DNA of 14,064 nt from positions 1-14,064 of the forward strand of contig RFFU01000131.1 of the NCBI GenBank assembly GCA_003697085.1, read 5' to 3'. Shown here one piece after another: positions 13,572 through 14,064 of the stretch. Source of the DNA: Candidatus Hydrogenedentota bacterium (GTDB lineage: Bacteria > UBA8481 > J006). A program made the translations under genes and the position numbers. Under the pieces are notes generated by a model, which searched no databases, had not been told where the DNA came from, and saw only the letters and a program-made list of their open reading frames with translations. Every line of letters begins with the position of its first letter. Positions within the stretch are counted from its first letter, which is position 1.

Positions 13572-13738
13572 CTCGGTATGATCGGCTCTCACAAATGGCG
13601 CCGGATGGATGAAGAGCCCGGAAGAACGCCGCGCCTTCGCACGACCACGCTCACAATATCGCCGCCTTCATTCTCTTCATCTTCGACAGCCGGCATCCGC
13701 GAACCGTTTCGCCGATATTGGCGCGGTTGCTTCTCGCG

Positions 13739-14064
13739 ATGAGAAGAGTTTTCTTTCTTCTCTTTCCTCTTCTCCTTGCGCTGTTGGCCGGTTCCTCCCC
13801 GATCACGGCTGATTCGACGACGAACACGGTTTCAAGCACCGGCGTTCATCCGATCTATCGAGAGATACGGCTTCACAATCAAAATCGCTCGAGTGTCACC
13901 GCGCGATTGAAATTCTCCACCGGCGCGGTCCGGACGGTGCTTCTGCCGCCGCAATCGCGGCGTCGCGTAACGCTTCCCGATGTTTCCTGGGTCCAAGTGG
14001 AGATTCAAAGCGATCAGTCAGTGGCGTACGCGACACGGATGAAGGAGAAGGAGACGGAACAGAA
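13739..14064 (+). CDS. exported protein of unknown function, 5' part
   Basis: The frame opens at ATG 13739 and is cut by the window edge after 108 codons. Residues 1-24 form a textbook signal peptide: MRR, then the hydrophobic FFLLFPLLLALLAGSSP, with a likely cleavage around PITA-D. The mature part begins Ser/Thr-rich and continues with alternating strands (REIRLHNQNRSSVTARLKFST, VRTVLLPPQSRRRVTLP, WVQVEIQS). That pattern resembles a beta-sandwich domain of the kind seen in fasciclin-like or pilus-assembly-associated exported proteins, but no family is recognised. No clear Shine-Dalgarno precedes the ATG. Confidence 0.7.
   Translation, partial: MRRVFFLLFPLLLALLAGSSPITADSTTNTVSSTGVHPIYREIRLHNQNRSSVTARLKFSTGAVRTVLLPPQSRRRVTLPDVSWVQVEIQSDQSVAYATRMKEKETEQ

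Larger units (their letters stand above)
13340..13738. other. 399-base noncoding region after tonB
   Basis: No convincing gene or rho-independent terminator is seen. The region contains a 7-5-7 palindrome (13501-13519) and a candidate promoter (13543-13571) for the following exported-protein gene. Open frames here have low-complexity translations. Confidence 0.55.

Noticed and set aside
1-14064. CRISPR arrays, insertion sequences, rRNA
   Set aside because: No regularly spaced repeats, transposase frames or rRNA-like sequence were seen on either strand.

Overview
The window looks like chromosomal DNA of a Gram-negative bacterium. It carries a TonB-dependent outer-membrane receptor, a TonB protein and several signal peptides. 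GC is moderate to high in most genes, with one clearly AT-richer gene. I cannot assign a genus. The density of palindromes and GC-rich intergenic hairpins is notable. Both ends are cut through genes.

Left third (1-3912, all on the minus strand). A 5' part of hemB (5-aminolevulinate dehydratase) runs off the left edge. Upstream of it is a tightly packed operon read from about 3912 down to 839: a small unrecognised ORF or gene remnant, an exported YceI-family lipocalin-like protein, a type III polyketide synthase with an intact Cys-His-Asn triad, and a U32-family protein with two cysteine clusters. Spacings are 12 bases, a 4-base overlap, and 6 bases. The set suggests a small pathway for a polyketide-derived lipid or quinone-like molecule. 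The product is inferred, not shown.

Middle (4003-7377). On the plus strand is a zinc-dependent alcohol dehydrogenase whose frame is broken by one extra base near codon 295. It is followed, with overlapping stop and start, by a 461-residue exported protein of no recognised family. Next comes a strongly structured, apparently independently transcribed small-RNA candidate with its own -10 box and terminator (6450-6672). A MarR-family regulator on the minus strand has a strong Shine-Dalgarno and a long GC-rich structured leader.

Right half (7378-14064). A repeat-rich intergenic region leads to an AT-rich membrane-anchored SGNH hydrolase on the minus strand. A noncoding stretch with a tRNA-like T-arm fragment follows. 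Then comes a plus-strand metal (probably copper) uptake module: a small exported Cys/His-rich protein, an OprC/NosA-type TonB-dependent receptor that keeps the HxM and Met ligand positions but has Gly where the family has Cys, and a dedicated TonB. The last feature is the 5' part of another exported protein cut by the right edge.

The least ordinary items are the type III PKS/U32/YceI operon, the 6450-6672 small RNA candidate, and the copper-receptor module with its altered ligand set and GGCGTT palindromes.
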